A stretch of 64,000 nt of DNA from positions 248,001 through 312,000 of the forward strand of contig NZ_FNBO01000002.1 in the NCBI RefSeq assembly GCF_900102375.1, written 5' to 3'. The stretch is from Halorubrum xinjiangense (GTDB lineage Archaea > Halobacteriota > Halobacteria > Halobacteriales > Haloferacaceae). Shown here one piece after another: positions 61,192 through 64,000 of this stretch; the stretch's first letter is position 1, and every line of letters begins with the position of its first letter. The notes below the pieces were generated by a model. The model was not told where the DNA came from, did no database searches, and saw only the letters and a list, made by a program, of their open reading frames with translations. A program made the translations under genes and the position numbers.

Positions 61192-62193
61192 TTACGCGTC
61201 CGCGTCGTCGCGTTCGCTGCTCCAACCCTCCGGAACGTACTGCTTGAAGTCCGGGTCCTCGGAGACGGCCCGCGGGAAGAACAGCTGCTCGCCGTCCACC
61301 CGATACTCCGAGATGGCATCCTGGACGTCCGGGCTGGTGATCCAGCCGATGTACGCCATCGCGAGGTCGTAGTTGGCGTCCTCGTGGACCGCGGGGTTGA
61401 CCGCCATGATCCCGTACGGGTTCGCGAGGATCTCGGGGCCGTCCTCGATCGGTCCCTGAACGAGAACGGTGAGATCGACCGTCGAGCGCTGCGAGACGAA
61501 CGTCCCGCGGTCCGAGAGCGTGTACGCGCCCTGCTGGCTCGCGATGTTCAGCGCCTCGCCCATCCCGGACCCGGTCTCCTGGTACCAGCCGCCGCCCGGC
61601 TCCGTCTCGGCGGCCTCCCAGAGGTTCAGCTCCTTGGTGTGCGTTCCCGAGTTGTCGCCCCGTGAGACGAAGGCGGCCTCCGCCTCGGCGACGGCGGTGA
61701 GCGCCTCGGTCGCGGAGCCCATCCCCTGAACCCCCGCCGGGTCGCTTTCGGGGCCGACGATCACGAAGTCGTTGAACATCAGGTCGCGGCGGTTGACGCC
61801 GTACCCGTCGCGCAGGAACTCGTCTTCGAGCCCGCGAGCGTGGACCATCACCACGTCGGCATCGCCGTCGCGGGCCGTCCGGAGGGCCGCCCCGGTCCCC
61901 TTCGGGACCGCGTCGACGCTCACGCCGAACCGCTCCTCGAACCCGGTGTGGATCGCGTCGAGCAGCCCCGTGTCGTAGGTGCTCGTCGTCGTCGTGAGCG
62001 TCAGCGTCTCGCCGGCGACGCCGGGCCCGCTCTCACCCTCGTTGCCGTTTTCGCTCTCGTCCCCGCTTTCCCCGTCGCCCGCGCTTCCCCCGCCGTCTCC
62101 GCCCGCGCTCCCCCCCACCGCCGAACAGCCGGCCGTACCGGCGACCGCCCCCGCGCCCAACGCCGCCACGAACTCGCGCCGTTGTATCGACAT
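61192..62193 (-). CDS. tupA: tungstate-binding lipoprotein
   Basis: 333 residues from [15 protein letters not shown], a Tat-type signal with lipobox TAGC (about 20-23). A Gly/Ser/Glu linker (about 24-55) precedes the solute-binding fold: [15 protein letters not shown] (about 64-78, oxyanion site), [12 protein letters not shown] and [10 protein letters not shown]. The TTTST and [11 protein letters not shown] motifs are typical of TupA/WtpA-type oxyanion binding; tungstate versus molybdate is not decided. It has a promoter (CTATATG) and an operator-like inverted repeat at its start. Confidence 0.92.
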   Translation of the reverse strand: MSIQRREFVAALGAGAVAGTAGCSAVGGSAGGDGGGSAGDGESGDESENGNEGESGPGVAGETLTLTTTTSTYDTGLLDAIHTGFEERFGVSVDAVPKGTGAALRTARDGDADVVMVHARGLEDEFLRDGYGVNRRDLMFNDFVIVGPESDPAGVQGMGSATEALTAVAEAEAAFVSRGDNSGTHTKELNLWEAAETEPGGGWYQETGSGMGEALNIASQQGAYTLSDRGTFVSQRSTVDLTVLVQGPIEDGPEILANPYGIMAVNPAVHEDANYDLAMAYIGWITSPDVQDAISEYRVDGEQLFFPRAVSEDPDFKQYVPEGWSSERDDADA

Positions 62194-62202
62194 AGATACA
62201 AC
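62181..62202. promoter_or_regulatory. inverted repeat over the tupA start codon
   Basis: GTTGTATC (62181-62188) and GATACAAC (62195-62202) flank GACATA, which includes the tupA start codon. The TATA-like CATATAGC (62218-62225, minus CTATATG) is about 28 bases from the ATG, so transcription begins near it and the repeat covers the transcription start. This is what an oxyanion-responsive repressor site would look like; the ModE-like gene is divergent. Confidence 0.7.
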
Positions 62203-62287
62203 GGTGGGTCGGGCCCACATATAGCTTGCGTGCGGCGGTCGACGTCGGGGCGAAAACGCCAACACGGCCCGGATTCATCGTCCGGAC

Positions 62288-63076
62288 ATGGGAGAGCCGA
62301 CCGAACCCGGGCCGGACGCGGCCGCGGGGCGCGGGCGCGCCGCGCTCATCGAGGACGGCGTCGAGTTCGACGGCCGCGACGCCGCGCTGCTGCGCGCGGT
62401 CGACGCGGCGGGGTCGGTCGCGGGCGCGGCCGCGGCCCTCGGGCGCTCTCGAGCCCGCGCCCTCTCGCGGATCGAGGCGCTAGAGGACGCCTACGGGACG
62501 CTCGTCGAGCGCCGGCGGGGCGGCGAGGGCGGCGGCGGGAGCCGGCTCGCCGCGTCGGGCCGGAACCTCCTCGACCGCTACGACCGGCTCCAGGCCGTCC
62601 TCGCGGCGACCGCGGCGGTGCCCGAGACGGTCCTCGACGGCACCGTCACCGCCGTCGACGGCGAGCTCGCGGCCGTCGACACCGCGGTCGGCGAGCTGTC
62701 CGGACTCCACGGCGGAAGCGGCGGCGGCGAGGCGGACGACCCCGGCGTCGACCGCGAGCGCGTGGCCGTCGGCGACGCGGTTCAAGTCCGGATCGGGGCC
62801 GACGCCGTCACCGTCAACGACGCGGCCAGCGCGGTCGACCCCGACGCGACGAGTGCCCGGAACCGCCTCGACGGGCGGGTCTCCGCGATCGACTCCGGCG
62901 AGACGGTATCGACGGTCCGGATCGCGGTCAGAGCGGGCGACGGGGGCGACGCCGACGTCGAGGTCGCTGCGCTGATCACCGCCGAGAGCGTCGAGCGGCT
63001 CGGGCTCGCTCCCGGCGACCCGGTCTCGATCCGGTGGAAGGCGACCGCGACGCGGCTGGTGGCGCACGCGGAGTGA
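62288..63076 (+). CDS. ModE-like transcriptional regulator with TOBE-type C-terminus
   Basis: 262 residues. The N-terminal winged helix is VAGAAAALGRSRARALSRIEALEDAYG (two parts, about 44-58 and 59-70), preceded by LLRAVDAAGS. The C-terminal half (about 120-262) has two beta-rich parts resembling Mop/TOBE domains (TVTAVDGELAAVDTAV and GRVSAIDSGETVSTVRIAV) that bind molybdate/tungstate. It is divergent from tupABC. Confidence 0.85.
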   Translation: MGEPTEPGPDAAAGRGRAALIEDGVEFDGRDAALLRAVDAAGSVAGAAAALGRSRARALSRIEALEDAYGTLVERRRGGEGGGGSRLAASGRNLLDRYDRLQAVLAATAAVPETVLDGTVTAVDGELAAVDTAVGELSGLHGGSGGGEADDPGVDRERVAVGDAVQVRIGADAVTVNDAASAVDPDATSARNRLDGRVSAIDSGETVSTVRIAVRAGDGGDADVEVAALITAESVERLGLAPGDPVSIRWKATATRLVAHAE

Positions 63077-63170
63077 TCCCGCTCGCCGCGGGCCGTCTCG
63101 GGCCGCCGCCCCGTGGCAACCGGTCCCGCGCAAGCGAACGGTTTTTGCGTCGACCGACGGGAGGAGTGGT

Positions 63171-64000
63171 ATGGACGAGGACACCCCCGAGGGGGCGACG
63201 ACGGGCGGCGACGGGCGCAGGTCCGCAGGCGCCCGCGGGTCGTCGACGCCCCCCCGGACCGACGGCGGGACCGAGCGCGCGGACGAGCCGACAGAGGACG
63301 TCGCGCTCGACCCGTGGGGGTCGGCGTCGGTCGGGGACTACGCGGACCTGTTCGCGGAGTTCGGTATCGAGGCGTTCGACGAGGTCGCCGACGACGTGCC
63401 GGACCCGCACTATCTGATGCGCCGGGGCGTCATATTCGGCCACCGCGAGTACGACGCGGTCGCCGAGGCGATGGCGAACGACGAGCCGTTCGCGGCGCTG
63501 TCGGGGTTCATGCCCACCGGCGACCCGCACATCGGCCACAAGCTCGTGTTCGACGAGATCATCTGGCACCAGGAGATGGGCGGCGACGCGTTCGGGCTCA
63601 TCGCCGACCTCGAGGCCCACTCCGCGCGGGGGATGTCGTGGGACGAGATCGACGAGCACGCCCGGAACTACCTCCTCTCGCTGCTCGCGCTCGGCTTCGA
63701 CGCCGAAGAGGGGGAGCTGTACCGCCAGTCCGACAACCGGGCGGTACAGGACCTCGGCTTCGAACTCGGCTCGAAGGCGAACTTCTCGGAGTTCGAGGCG
63801 ATCTACGGCTTCGACGGCGAGACGAACATCTCGCACATGCAAAGCGTCGTCACCCAGACCGCGGACATCCTCTACCCCCAGCTCGTCGACGAGCCGAAAC
63901 CCACAGTCATCCCAGTCGGCCCCGACCAGGACCCCCACGTCCGGCTCACTCGGGACCTCGCGACCCGCGTACGCTACTTCAAGGTGACCGAGGCGTTCGC
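63171..64000 (+). CDS. trpS: tryptophanyl-tRNA synthetase, 3'-truncated by window edge
   Basis: 276 visible residues from ATG 63171 (MDEDTPEG). The class I HIGH motif is PTGDPHIGHKLV (about 118-129), after a long acidic N-terminus (1-50). The frame remains open at base 64000. MSK-type KMSKS motif is past the window. Charges tRNA-Trp. Confidence 0.93.
   Translation, partial: MDEDTPEGATTGGDGRRSAGARGSSTPPRTDGGTERADEPTEDVALDPWGSASVGDYADLFAEFGIEAFDEVADDVPDPHYLMRRGVIFGHREYDAVAEAMANDEPFAALSGFMPTGDPHIGHKLVFDEIIWHQEMGGDAFGLIADLEAHSARGMSWDEIDEHARNYLLSLLALGFDAEEGELYRQSDNRAVQDLGFELGSKANFSEFEAIYGFDGETNISHMQSVVTQTADILYPQLVDEPKPTVIPVGPDQDPHVRLTRDLATRVRYFKVTEAF

Overview
The window is high-GC chromosomal DNA from a haloarchaeon, most likely Halorubrum or a close relative of the Haloferacales. 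The evidence is the acidic proteins, families restricted to or typical of haloarchaea (bat-type HTH regulators, HalOD1, a SAMP1-like modifier, CGCGG RiPP precursor, DUF302, DUF2270), and archaeal information-processing genes (NMD3, PDCD5, Lsm-L37e, deoxyhypusine synthase, archaeal RNase J). The genus is inferred, not proven. I found no rRNA, tRNA or CRISPR array.

Layout. 1-8.6 kb: DUF302 tail, XPD-like Fe-S helicase, NMD3, PDCD5, a PP-loop ATPase, a ferritin-like protein, hisS and a CNNM/CBS membrane protein. 9.1-16.8 kb: DoxX, an Nmad3-like protein, PfpI, HalOD1, a decayed peroxiredoxin, a PAS histidine kinase carrying an in-frame palindromic minisatellite, a bat-type regulator, an acyltransferase and an aldo/keto reductase. 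16.9-20.1 kb: a foreign AT-rich island with a candidate HEPN protein and a TnpB element. 20.2-28.6 kb: second bat-type regulator, M28 peptidase, DUF2270, HerA-like ATPase, RDD, UspA, DUF4013 and an isolated rpl11. 29.3-35.7 kb: MFS pump with its TetR repressor and operator, cold-shock protein, and the sdhCDBA operon. 36-42.5 kb: a UDG-like protein, a K+ channel divergent from two TrkA-C membrane proteins, SAMP1 and deoxyhypusine synthase. 42.9-49.5 kb: a flavin monooxygenase, Lsm-L37e, two Tat lipoproteins, RNase J and GGPP synthase. 49.6-64 kb: DMT exporter, SppA cluster, peroxiredoxin, 7TM histidine kinase, CGCGG RiPP precursor, DUF2249, Map, HIT, a tungstate-type ABC transporter with ModE-like regulator, and the start of trpS.

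The most unusual content is a five-copy intergenic element (near 8.6, 28.7, 42.5, 44.0 and 59.1 kb). Each copy has invariant linear motifs separated by hairpins whose sequences differ between copies but keep their pairing. Four of the five begin with a TATA-like box at a fixed distance. Each ends in one or more 51-57 bp tail units, most with their own TTTATAA. This looks like a structured RNA family or a non-autonomous mobile element with strong secondary structure. One copy carries several perfect hairpins with 3-nt GRR loops. The kinase minisatellite is built from the same kind of short-loop palindromes.

Other gene sets that act together are sdhCDBA (complex II), tupA-B-C with its regulator (oxyanion uptake), the TetR-MFS pair (regulated efflux), Lsm-L37e (RNA and ribosome), and RNase J-GGPP synthase (a common archaeal pairing with lipid synthesis).
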